From Porticoccaceae bacterium UBA1117 (GTDB taxonomy: Bacteria; Pseudomonadota; Gammaproteobacteria; Pseudomonadales; Porticoccaceae): a DNA stretch of 10,796 nt. The translations under genes and the position numbers were made by a program. The stretch covers positions 5,185 through 15,980 of the forward strand of contig DCBC01000079.1 of NCBI GenBank assembly GCA_002313335.1, read 5' to 3'. Positions 1-7,095 of this stretch are shown here, one piece after another; the stretch's first letter is position 1, and each line of letters starts with the position of its first letter. The notes below the pieces were generated by a model. That model had not been told where the DNA came from. It made no database searches and saw only the letters and a program-made list of their open reading frames with translations.

Positions 1-20
1 AAATAAAAATAAAAAAATAA

Positions 21-25
21 AGGAG
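21..25 (+). promoter_or_regulatory. Shine-Dalgarno supporting a GTG start
   Basis: AGGAG lies seven bases upstream of the GTG at 33, inside a very A-rich leader (1-20 is almost only A and T). The GST gene has no ATG near this site, and the encoded N-terminus (YKLIGQELSMFTRK) already begins the first strand of a thioredoxin fold, so this SD decides in favour of the GTG. The promoter must lie before the window or within the A/T-rich leader. Confidence 0.7.
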
Positions 26-32
26 ATCTAGG

Positions 33-1061
33 GTGTATAGAGGGAAATACAAGCTGATCGGGCAAGAGTTAAGTATGTTCACTCGCAAACTTGAAGCCCA
101 ACTGTTGTATCAAGGTATAGCGTTTCAGTGGCAGTACAAAACTATTGAAGCATCGTCAGATATCGATGCTAGGGCTGGTACGCGGTTTATACCCTTGTTA
201 GAAACGCCTGATGGTTGGCTTTTAAGCGATACTATTAGTATTGGTCCTATGCTGAATGAGCGCTTTCAGGATCAGCCAGTCATTCCAAAGCGACCAAACC
301 AGCGTAGTGTCTGTTTTGTATTAGAAGATTTTTTTAATCATTGGTTGCCTCGACACGCATTACATTCTCGTTGGTGTTATCCAGAAAATGTTACGGTGGC
401 GGGCAAAAATTTTGGGATGAACCTGCTGTTAGGCCGCTCCATTGAGAGTGATACCACTGCTGAGGAAGATGATCAGATAGCAGATTTTGGTGAAATGTTA
501 CTCACCTCATTTGGGGCCAATGCCTGCGTTGTCCAAGGCGCCGGACCAGATCAAAAAGAGGCTATCCAAAAAGACTTCGCAACGCTTATGAGCCTGCTGG
601 CAAATCACTTAAAAAGTAATAATTTTATGCTTGGCAACCGCGCCTGCATTGCTGATTTTGCATTAGTTGGTCCGTTCAAAGCACATTTTTTACTCGACCC
701 AGAGCCAAGATCTTGGCTAGGTGATCATATTCAGCTGTTTGAAGACTACGTTAACCGTGTTTCGCAGATAGCTTCACCTAATGCTTTCTGGATGGCTAAT
801 GATGATCTTCCAGACTCCATTCATCCTCTTCTAGATTATATCATCGACACCTATCAAAAATTTGCAGGCAATAGTATTGCAGCCGCTAAGCGTGGCGAGA
901 AATTGTTTAGTGTGGACGTGGGTAATGGCCCTTTTACCGCTCGCTCAATGAAGCGTCTGGACAAAGCAAGGCTCCATGTGCGTGATGAGTTAATACGCTG
1001 CAATGCAGATAACGCGGCTATTAATGCCACAGGCATTTTAGATTACTACCTATCTGATTAA
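33..1061 (+). CDS. Glutathione S-transferase family protein with extended C-terminus
   Basis: Predicted cytosolic GST-fold protein of 342 aa. Residues about 7-78 form a thioredoxin-like GST_N domain: ELSMFTRK puts Ser14 at the usual Ser/Cys catalytic position, FIPLLETPDG (52-61) has the cis-Pro region, and SDT (66-68) sits where the glutathione gamma-glutamyl-binding Asp/Glu-Ser normally lies. The helical GST_C domain includes FMLGNRACIADFAL (198-211), with Asp208 of the conserved N-capping box. Typical GSTs are 200-230 aa, so about 90 residues after position 250 plus a long inter-domain segment (about 79-150) are extra. The role is probably glutathione conjugation or binding, but the substrate is unknown. 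The start is GTG with a good SD. The gene runs tail-to-tail into the beta-helix gene with no spacer. The GST fold is fairly sure; enzymatic activity is an inference. Confidence 0.8.
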   Translation: MYRGKYKLIGQELSMFTRKLEAQLLYQGIAFQWQYKTIEASSDIDARAGTRFIPLLETPDGWLLSDTISIGPMLNERFQDQPVIPKRPNQRSVCFVLEDFFNHWLPRHALHSRWCYPENVTVAGKNFGMNLLLGRSIESDTTAEEDDQIADFGEMLLTSFGANACVVQGAGPDQKEAIQKDFATLMSLLANHLKSNNFMLGNRACIADFALVGPFKAHFLLDPEPRSWLGDHIQLFEDYVNRVSQIASPNAFWMANDDLPDSIHPLLDYIIDTYQKFAGNSIAAAKRGEKLFSVDVGNGPFTARSMKRLDKARLHVRDELIRCNADNAAINATGILDYYLSD

Positions 1062-2573
1062 TCAGTTACCCACCTGTAAAATATAGTTGGCTACGGCCAG
1101 CTGCGTTTCTGCGCCTAGATAATTTTGAGCCGGCATCTCAGGGTAGTCAGCACGCATGGGTATTGGTGAATTAATATAGTCAACTAATGCCTCGGGACGG
1201 TTAGCGTATAGGGCCTGAATCTCTTGTACGGACGGACCAATCAGTCTGCCAGCATAGGCATGGCAACCCGTGCAAACACCTAGGTAAGCAATCTCGCCAC
1301 GCTCTGATGGGAGTATTACCCGAGGTTCTGCGCCACCGGCCAACAGGTAGTTATCAATATCATCAGTATTGGTGAAGTCGCAATCGGTAAAGTCACTAAC
1401 GCCAACCGTTTTGTAACGGTGGCGGTTATTAATACAGCTACCTTCGGTTGGTCCTATCTGAAAGATATCAATATCACCGGTATGCAATTCGGTTAATGCA
1501 AAGGCCCTCACCGCATCAATGGTGTCATAGCCATTGTTAAGCATGACGTTATCTAAAATCATCGCGCCATCTGCATTGGGGTCAGACTCAGGATCTAGGG
1601 TTAGATCATCTGCATTGCCATGGTCAGTGATTAAAATACCAGCAGTTTTATGGTTACTAATAATATTCCCTTCCACCACCACATCATCGGCCGCCATAAT
1701 CAAAATACCGGTTCCGGCGGGTATCCCCGCGACGGTAGAACCGGGCGCCCCAAAGTTGGGGGTGTTGTTATCCATAATAAAATTGTTTCGAATAATGACA
1801 TCATAGGTATCTTTGACCGGCAGTCCTGGCGTTATAAAGGCCAAAATACCGCCGGTGTTGTGATGAGTATGGTTGTTCTCAACAATGGCATGACGGCTGT
1901 TTTCTATTTCAATGCCAGCCACACTATCAAAAACCTCGTTGTAAGCCACATGAATGTTATCGCTCATACCCACATAGATAGCCGCATCGGCTATGCCTGA
2001 TACAACGTTGTGTTCAATGAGGCCATTTTTGCCTAGCTGGGGAAAAATGCCATAAATGCCCGTATCAATAATTAGGTTATTACGGATCTCAAAATTATTG
2101 CCGGCCTGGCTCATAATGCCATTGCCTTTGTAATCTATAATTTTAAAGTTCTCGATAATAATATTATTACCAGAAAACAAAATCGCATCGTTAAGTGTCT
2201 TTAATCCATCTAGGGTTGCTCGCTCACCCTCAACGATGACGCCTCGTAAGTGAATATCATCTTTGTCGATATAAACGGTCTCTGAGTATGTCCCGGGCAT
2301 TACTTGAATGGTGTCTCCCGGCACGGCTAATTCAACCGCTGCCTGAATAGAGTCTCCGGGATTAATAATATGGGTAGTGCCCTCTGTGGTACGCAGCTTA
2401 ACCGCACCGCTGCCCTTAGAGGCCGTTGACTGCTCGGCCTCATAGCCACCGCTGTAGCTTTTGCCACCTGAGCTACTAGTAATGGTGAGTGCATCGTTAC
2501 TACCGCCCAAATACCAACCAGCGGCAAAGGTAATCACTGCAAGACCAATGGCCAGAGTATTAAGATTTTTCAT
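1062..2573 (-). CDS. Parallel beta-helix protein (TIGR03805-like) fused to a C-terminal cytochrome c domain
   Basis: Exported or membrane-anchored 503-aa protein. Residues 5-23 form one hydrophobic signal/anchor helix without a lipobox Cys, followed by a Ser/Gly-rich linker (about 32-57). Residues about 70-320 are a right-handed parallel beta-helix with repeated xxIxxNxI-type turns, for example SGNNIIIENFKI, ENSRHAIVENNHTHHN and AADDVVVEGNIISNH. The stretches DAAIYVGMSDNI and NTPNFGAPGS match what I know of TIGR03805. Cys380 and Cys398 could form a disulfide. The C-terminus is a class I-like mono-haem domain: CTGCH (434-438) binds haem covalently, and Met480 in YPEMP is the likely distal ligand. 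The chosen ATG has GGAG seven bases upstream and begins the signal sequence; an in-frame extension to 2648 would lie inside the upstream peroxidase gene. The start overlaps the peroxidase stop by 14 bp, suggesting translational coupling. The ligand of the beta-helix is unknown. Confidence 0.85.
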   Translation of the reverse strand: MKNLNTLAIGLAVITFAAGWYLGGSNDALTITSSSGGKSYSGGYEAEQSTASKGSGAVKLRTTEGTTHIINPGDSIQAAVELAVPGDTIQVMPGTYSETVYIDKDDIHLRGVIVEGERATLDGLKTLNDAILFSGNNIIIENFKIIDYKGNGIMSQAGNNFEIRNNLIIDTGIYGIFPQLGKNGLIEHNVVSGIADAAIYVGMSDNIHVAYNEVFDSVAGIEIENSRHAIVENNHTHHNTGGILAFITPGLPVKDTYDVIIRNNFIMDNNTPNFGAPGSTVAGIPAGTGILIMAADDVVVEGNIISNHKTAGILITDHGNADDLTLDPESDPNADGAMILDNVMLNNGYDTIDAVRAFALTELHTGDIDIFQIGPTEGSCINNRHRYKTVGVSDFTDCDFTNTDDIDNYLLAGGAEPRVILPSERGEIAYLGVCTGCHAYAGRLIGPSVQEIQALYANRPEALVDYINSPIPMRADYPEMPAQNYLGAETQLAVANYILQVGN

Positions 2574-3771
2574 GCATATTCTCCATGTGTTTAAACGGCA
2601 GTCCAGAGGGCAACTGCTCAGGTGTTGCGGGAATGAGGCTTTGATCACTGAGGGTTTTCATAAAATCCACCAGCCGATCTATCTCATCACTGGTCAAGTT
2701 TGGTTCTGATATATGCCAATGCAACAGCAGTTCCTCGTCTTCAGGTACTGCATGGCCACGGCCGCCGGTATAAAACTCTGCCGCTTCACGCAATGTTTGA
2801 AATCGCCCGGAGTGCATGTAAGGTGCTGTTTGAGCAATATTTCGCAAGGTGGGAACCTTAAATCCACCGCGCAATACAGCTGAGTTGAAGGTTTGTTGCG
2901 CGCCAACATCTCGGGGCAATCCTTCAGGTTCAGGCGTACCAATTACTGCGATCTGTTGATTGGTAAATAAAGGCGGTGTATGGCATTGAGAACAGCGTGC
3001 AACGAACGACCTAAATACATTTAGGCCGGCAATCTCGTTCTTACTTAATGCTTTATGGTAGCCATGTGCATATTGATCATAGCGACTATTGAGAGACACC
3101 AGAGAACTTTGAAAAGCGGTTAATGCGGTAATGATATGATCCACTGACATAGCTGTGGCTACATCAGGAAACGCTTGCTCGAACAATCCTCTATAGGCGG
3201 TAGCACTTTTTAGGCTCGCCATTAACTGCTCAGGAGTATTACCCATTTCATTGGCGCTAAATAGTGGGCCGAGAGCTTGCTCTTCTAGGCTCTGAGCGCG
3301 GGCGTCCCAAAAAAATGACGACAAAAATGCGCTGTTCCACAAGGTTGGTGCAGACCGCATTTGCACCTGCCCCTTTATCCCTATGCTCCTACCCATACCA
3401 TCGCCAAACCCCTGTGCTGGGTTATGGCAGGTCGCACAAGAAAGACTATTGTCAGCCGACAAAATAGGGTCAAAAAATAGTAATCGTCCCAAGTCAATTT
3501 GTTGGGGAGTAAAGCCATCACGGGCTTTGGGCAAGGCAGTCTTTAAACCGCCAATACCACTGTCTTGCAAAGAGTCGTAAAGCTGATACATGTGACGCAG
3601 CGAGCAACGGTTATCCTCGCTGAGACCAAAACTGGGTGGGCAGGTATCGCTCAATTGGATATTGGGGTGTGCTGCAAAGGCATAAGATACTAAAAAAAGC
3701 CCAACAAATAAAAATCCACCGGCACTAATCCTAGCACCATGTCGATGGTTATATTTTAAGGCTTCACCCAT
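2560..3771 (-). CDS. Di-haem cytochrome c peroxidase / MauG-family protein
   Basis: Periplasmic 403-aa di-haem enzyme of the CcpA/MauG superfamily. The signal peptide has a basic/His n-region (7-15), a hydrophobic core (17-32) and probable cleavage near AFA-AHP (31-36). The N-terminal haem domain has LGRLLFFDPILS (94-105) and CATCH (112-116), followed by WDARAQSLEEQALGP. The C-terminal haem domain has CSQCH (260-264), and VPTLRN then APYMHSGRF (316-324) is the family signature. In the following AEFYTGG, Tyr334 falls where, from memory of the family, MauG has its Tyr haem ligand and classical peroxidases have Met. The family either reduces H2O2 or oxidises protein residues through a high-valent di-haem state. 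The start at 3771 is preceded by a weak AGG seven bases away; the open frame to 4002 gives no signal peptide and is not included. It is the first gene of the operon with the beta-helix cytochrome. Confidence 0.88.
   Translation of the reverse strand: MGEALKYNHRHGARISAGGFLFVGLFLVSYAFAAHPNIQLSDTCPPSFGLSEDNRCSLRHMYQLYDSLQDSGIGGLKTALPKARDGFTPQQIDLGRLLFFDPILSADNSLSCATCHNPAQGFGDGMGRSIGIKGQVQMRSAPTLWNSAFLSSFFWDARAQSLEEQALGPLFSANEMGNTPEQLMASLKSATAYRGLFEQAFPDVATAMSVDHIITALTAFQSSLVSLNSRYDQYAHGYHKALSKNEIAGLNVFRSFVARCSQCHTPPLFTNQQIAVIGTPEPEGLPRDVGAQQTFNSAVLRGGFKVPTLRNIAQTAPYMHSGRFQTLREAAEFYTGGRGHAVPEDEELLLHWHISEPNLTSDEIDRLVDFMKTLSDQSLIPATPEQLPSGLPFKHMENMHEKS
2581..2584 (-). promoter_or_regulatory. Shine-Dalgarno inside the peroxidase gene for the beta-helix gene
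   Basis: On the minus strand GGAG is followed by seven bases and then the ATG at 2573. This SD lies within the last codons of the peroxidase gene, so ribosomes finishing the peroxidase stop at 2560 next to the new start. This fixes the beta-helix start at 2573 rather than the longer frame. Confidence 0.65.
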
Positions 3772-3965
3772 TTTTAGACCTAAGTCTTTGTTATTATTCC
3801 GCTTACCTCTATAGCTGGGTAAGTCGTGTTTCTCTTCACGCTCTATATTGCCATAGGTAAAGTAATAAATCTTTAGCCAGTTTAGATTGACGGTGGAGAG
3901 AATTCTCGCCAAGGGGAGATATATGAAATGAAGTAAATGGTTTGTACTTTGTGGCTCATCTAAGC

Positions 3966-3993
3966 TTGTTAAATCTCTTGCCCAAACTATACT
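3966..3993 (+). promoter_or_regulatory. Candidate sigma-70 promoter for the flavin-reductase-like gene
   Basis: TTGTTA (3966-3971) and TATACT (3988-3993) are separated by 16 bp. They match the -35 consensus at 4 of 6 positions and the -10 at 5 of 6, and would give a leader of about 35-40 bases before the ATG at 4037. A second possibility, TTGCCC (3978-3983) with TAAATT (4002-4007) at 18-bp spacing, overlaps it. The 265-bp region 3772-4036 must also hold the peroxidase promoter on the other strand, for which I found no convincing hexamer pair. It contains a 10-bp palindrome GAGAATTCTC around 3898-3907. Confidence 0.35.
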
Positions 3994-4036
3994 TGGATGC
4001 ATAAATTTAACAGCGATGTTGCAAGGTGACTAAACG

Positions 4037-4639
4037 ATGAACTTTGATATTTCAGATCTAGGTAACCAAGCAAAATATCGCCTGCTTAATGGGGGTGTAA
4101 CGCCCAGGCCCATCGCTTGGATAAGTACGCGTTCCAGCAAAGGAATTGATAACCTCGCACCTTATTCTTTTTTTACCGTTGCAAGCTGCACCCCACCAGT
4201 ACTTATGTACACCCAAATAATGCCACGTGCCGGGGACAACAAGGACACGCTCACTAACTTAACAGAGACCGGTGAATGCGTGGTAAATATTGTTAGTAGC
4301 GATTTAATGGACATAATGAATGCTACCAGTGCTAGTCTTCCTATGGATGAGAGTGAGTTTTCTCATGTGGGGGTCGAGTATTCTGCCAGCCAAAAAGTAT
4401 CACCACTGTCGGTAGCAAAATCACCGGTTCGCTACGAATGTACTTTAAGAGAAATCCTCTCCATTGGTGATTCAGCTGGCAGCGGCACAGTTGTGTTACT
4501 CGATGTAGTCTCGGTTTACGTGCATGATGATTTATATAGCGAAGGCATCATCGACCAAGCGCGCATAGATTCGGTGGGCAAGATGGGAGGCGATGGCTAT
4601 TATATTGCCGCACAATATACTGAACTTAAGCGGCCTTAA
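4037..4639 (+). CDS. Flavin reductase-like, FMN-binding split-barrel protein
   Basis: Predicted cytosolic 200-aa protein of the flavin_Reduct (DIM6/NTAB) family. TPRPIAWISTRS (22-33) and NLAPYSFFTVAS (39-50) form the flavin-phosphate-binding core. A KDTLTNL...GECVVNIV stretch follows, and the family C-terminal pattern RIDSVGKMGGDGYY lies near residues 176-189. Members bind FMN and either supply reduced flavin to a monooxygenase or act as stand-alone oxidoreductases. No oxygenase component is adjacent, so the partner is unknown. The ATG at 4037 has AAGGTGA about nine bases upstream. It is transcribed alone, divergent from the haem operon and convergent with the small membrane gene. Its length fits the family. 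Confidence 0.85.
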   Translation: MNFDISDLGNQAKYRLLNGGVTPRPIAWISTRSSKGIDNLAPYSFFTVASCTPPVLMYTQIMPRAGDNKDTLTNLTETGECVVNIVSSDLMDIMNATSASLPMDESEFSHVGVEYSASQKVSPLSVAKSPVRYECTLREILSIGDSAGSGTVVLLDVVSVYVHDDLYSEGIIDQARIDSVGKMGGDGYYIAAQYTELKRP

Positions 4640-4663
4640 TTCTAGACAGACTAGTGTAATTAT

Positions 4664-4834
4664 CTAATCTTTTTTTGAAAATAATCCATACCAAAATGCG
4701 GCTTCAAAACTTAAGCCTAATACCAAAAAAATACTGCCACCTTTAATAATACCAACTGAATAGCAGGCAACAGCCGCCGTTAGGCACAGCAAAGAAATGG
4801 TATATCTCGCTATTTTTGTGATAAAAACCCCCAA
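4664..4834 (-). CDS. Small two-helix membrane protein, non-ATG start (start uncertain)
   Basis: The minus strand is open from the TAA of the CoA-transferase gene (4916-4918, same frame) down to TAG at 4664-4666, 83 sense codons, with no in-frame ATG or GTG. The first plausible initiator is the TTG at 4834, giving 56 aa. It has two hydrophobic segments, about residues 12-30 (ISLLCLTAAVACYSVGII) and 35-51, joined by a KGG turn and closed by a polar SKKD tail. This is typical of small inner-membrane proteins. The in-frame sequence before the TTG (NPKPQSI) also looks protein-like, so the true start may lie upstream at a rare codon, or an ancestral ATG may have been lost. There is no good SD before the TTG. 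It is the last gene after the CoA-transferase, in operon orientation. I do not recognise the family. Confidence 0.5.
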   Translation of the reverse strand: MGVFITKIARYTISLLCLTAAVACYSVGIIKGGSIFLVLGLSFEAAFWYGLFSKKD

Positions 4835-4915
4835 TATTGACTGCGGCTTAGGATTTACAGACCTATTTAGATGGTGGTCTGCCCAGCGGATTTTAATGTG
4901 CTGAGAATGACTCTC

Positions 4916-6127
4916 TTAACTGCACTGGACCAGCTTTTTTTCTATTAACCTATCAATTTTTGCATCACTCCAGCCCAGTTCTTGCAATATATCGCGACTC
5001 TGTTCACCAAGAGCGGGACTGGACAGCGCTTGGCTGGTAGCTGTGCCACTAAACTGTACTGGAGGCGTGGGCACTGTCAGGCTTCCTAAGTGCTCTGCTA
5101 CGTAGGTTTCCAATGCACCAATCGCTTTGACTTGTGGATGTTCGGCGATATCACTGCGATATTCACAAGGTCCACAGGGCACATCCGCGGCTCTTAGTAT
5201 TTCTAGAGCTCGGGTAACACCAACATCTTCGCGCGGTGATTTAAGAATTTTAAGCACTTCAGACATATTGCTCAACCGAGCACCCATAGTTTTAAACATA
5301 GGGTTGTCGACTAATTCGGCGTAACCAATAAGAGGGAGTAACGCTTGCCAATGTTTGTCTTGCAATGCAGCTACGGCAATAGATCCGTCTTTTAGGTTTA
5401 GGGTTTGGTAGTAATCGGACACAGGTGACATTGCAATAACATCATCGTCATGCAGTGTGTGATGCATCATGCCGTCAGGCCAAACAAACGCAAGACAGGC
5501 GTGTAGCATAGAGATATCAATGTGTTGCCCCTCACCGGTGGTTGCGCGAGCTAACAGTGCCGCAGTTGCCGCTTGGCAAACCGTATAAGCTGTAATTTTG
5601 TCGCACAATAGGGTCCGGACAAAGCTAACATCTTTTTCTCCCTCTCCTTGAAGATCAGTAATCCCCGTCATAGCTTGAATAACATGATCATAGGCGGGTT
5701 CTCCGGACATAGGCCCTTCAAGACCGAATCCGGTGACCGCAATGTAAGTAAGGCGGTTGTTGATCTTTCTAAGCGAGGCGCTATCTAGTCCCATGCGTTC
5801 CATAACACCAGGCCGATAGTTGTGCATTAGCACATCAGCATTGGCAGCGAGCTGTTTTACCGCATCGCTACCATCGGAGGATTTTAAATCAATGGCCAGT
5901 GATCGCTTGCCACGATTGCAGTTGTGAAATAAAGCGGATATGCCATTTTTTTGGTGGCCAAGGTGGCGCATAACGTCTCCGCCTAGTGGCGGTTCAATCT
6001 TAATGACTTCTGCACCTTGCGCCGCCAACGTCATACTCGCAAATGAGCAGGTGATCATAGTGGATAGCTCAAGAACTTTAATTCCAGCCAGAGGCTTTTC
6101 GGCACTTGGTACCGCTTTTTTATTCAT
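4916..6127 (-). CDS. CaiB/BaiF family III CoA-transferase
   Basis: Cytosolic 403-aa enzyme predicted to move CoA between an acyl-CoA donor and a carboxylic acid acceptor. The N-terminus has the class pattern LAGIKVLELSTMITCSFA (13-30), then AAQGAEVIKIEPPLGGD (35-51). HNCNRGKRSLAIDLKS (68-83) and MHNYRPGVMERMGLD (101-115) are conserved family blocks. YDHVIQAMTG (146-155) places the catalytic Asp at 147, the residue that forms the glutamyl/aspartyl-anhydride intermediate in formyl-CoA transferase. GEGQHIDISMLHA (198-210) follows. Length is normal (about 400 aa). The start at 6127 has GGAGGG nine bases upstream. The gene lies 55 bp after the thioesterase stop and before the small membrane gene, so all three probably share a transcript. 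The substrate cannot be deduced; carnitine, formyl/oxalyl, bile-acid or racemase-type members share these motifs. Confidence 0.9.
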   Translation of the reverse strand: MNKKAVPSAEKPLAGIKVLELSTMITCSFASMTLAAQGAEVIKIEPPLGGDVMRHLGHQKNGISALFHNCNRGKRSLAIDLKSSDGSDAVKQLAANADVLMHNYRPGVMERMGLDSASLRKINNRLTYIAVTGFGLEGPMSGEPAYDHVIQAMTGITDLQGEGEKDVSFVRTLLCDKITAYTVCQAATAALLARATTGEGQHIDISMLHACLAFVWPDGMMHHTLHDDDVIAMSPVSDYYQTLNLKDGSIAVAALQDKHWQALLPLIGYAELVDNPMFKTMGARLSNMSEVLKILKSPREDVGVTRALEILRAADVPCGPCEYRSDIAEHPQVKAIGALETYVAEHLGSLTVPTPPVQFSGTATSQALSSPALGEQSRDILQELGWSDAKIDRLIEKKLVQCS

Positions 6128-6182
6128 CGTATTTAGCCCTCCGCCTCTTAACGAGACTCATTTTTATCTTGTTGACGAACTC

Positions 6183-6983
6183 TCAACCGCGTTTGTCATA
6201 CACACCAACCAATTGACGACTCAACGCCAACAGCTGTCCGTTGGGGTGAAATATTTTTGCTTCTGTATGAGCATAGCCAAAATCTGCTTGAATCACATCA
6301 CACTCGTAAAAAAGATAATCTTCGGCTTGCAGTGGATCACGCGGTTGAATAAATTCAAGGTTCCAAGTGATAGAGCTAGCAGGTGCTGGTTTATCTAGCA
6401 TTGGCATTATTGCCGGAGGCCATGCGTCAATGAGGCATAGCATAGCACTGTCATCAAGTGGTTCTGTGGGATCCCTAAATCGCATCCAACCTGCAAGTCT
6501 TGATTGTTTTGTTCCACTGCCGGGCAAACTACCATCGGTAATACGCAAATCAAAATATCGCACAAAGTCAGGCACTACGTCTTTAACAAATGGAAACGTC
6601 ATCGCTTCAGTTAAACTTTTTTCGGCAAATTTAGGTTTGTGAGAAACCTGAATTGAGGACTGACGTTGTGCACTAAAGCAGGCTACTATTTGAGTTTTTA
6701 CCTGTCCGTTTTGTAATAACTGACCCTCAACCTGAAAAACAGATTTTCCCTCAGATAATATGCGATGCGTAAATTCACAAGGCTCATCCAAAATAACGGC
6801 GCCACAAAAATGGATGTTAATAGTTCTAAGATCGCGGTCAGTAAGCCCCGTTTGTTGTTCGATATGGGTTAAAACAAGAGCAGCGGTAAGACCGCCAAAA
6901 GCACTTCTTCCTTGACCCCAAGCACTATCAATGGGGAATGTTGTCGTTTCTTTAATTTTATTTAGGTAAAACTGAAAATTCAT
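6183..6983 (-). CDS. TesB-like double-hotdog acyl-CoA thioesterase
   Basis: Predicted cytosolic 266-aa acyl-CoA thioesterase with two fused hotdog halves. The N-terminal half has QGRSAFGGLTAALVLTHIE (24-42), the central helix region, and LRTINIHFCGAV (52-63). The C-terminal half carries the TesB-type catalytic set as I recognise it by position: Asp186 in LIDAWPPA, Thr206 in SSITWNLEF and Gln257 in LSRQLV. Family members hydrolyse acyl-CoA to free acid and CoA. The start is placed at 6983 (MNFQFYLNK), where the hotdog domain begins; an open frame reaches 7112 but that extension would run into the OYE promoter region and looks non-coding. The SD is weak (GAG six bases upstream). It is the first gene of the group running to the CoA-transferase, so the two may control the same acyl-CoA pool. 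Confidence 0.82.
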   Translation of the reverse strand: MNFQFYLNKIKETTTFPIDSAWGQGRSAFGGLTAALVLTHIEQQTGLTDRDLRTINIHFCGAVILDEPCEFTHRILSEGKSVFQVEGQLLQNGQVKTQIVACFSAQRQSSIQVSHKPKFAEKSLTEAMTFPFVKDVVPDFVRYFDLRITDGSLPGSGTKQSRLAGWMRFRDPTEPLDDSAMLCLIDAWPPAIMPMLDKPAPASSITWNLEFIQPRDPLQAEDYLFYECDVIQADFGYAHTEAKIFHPNGQLLALSRQLVGVYDKRG

Positions 6984-7095
6984 AGATAACTCTATTTTAT
7001 TGCTCTGGGACGTGAATGGCAGGGCTAACAACAAGGAGTAACCCTGCCCATTATATTTCAACAGTATTTTTATTGATCTCGCACGCCAAACATAC

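Noticed and set aside
1534..2000. Plus-strand open frames opposite the beta-helix gene
   Set aside because: They follow from the repetitive Asn/Ile-rich coding on the other strand; no domain, no SD and no independent support.
1600..2300. Internal DNA repeats within the beta-helix gene
   Set aside because: The periodicity is at protein level (degenerate helix turns); I see no long near-identical DNA repeats, so it is not a tandem-repeat array or CRISPR.
2574..2648. In-frame extension of the beta-helix gene to 2648
   Set aside because: It lies inside the peroxidase coding sequence and would put 25 polar residues before a clear signal sequence; the ATG at 2573 has a well-placed SD.
3772..4002. 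In-frame extension of the di-haem enzyme by 77 codons to an ATG at 4002
   Set aside because: The extension has no signal peptide or family motif, would bury the real signal sequence inside the protein, and covers the divergent promoter of the neighbouring gene.
4640..4677. Possible terminator (CTAG-ACAGA-CTAG followed by a T-run at 4670-4677) after the flavin-reductase-like gene
   Set aside because: The stem is only four base pairs and is separated from the T-run by about 15 bases, so it is not a convincing intrinsic terminator.
4916..4918. Stop-codon readthrough joining the CoA-transferase to the membrane tail
   Set aside because: The CoA-transferase is already full length (403 aa) and nothing around the TAA suggests recoding; a separate small gene is simpler.
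6367..6642. Plus-strand 91-codon frame opposite the thioesterase gene
   Set aside because: Antisense shadow of a gene with clear family motifs; no SD.
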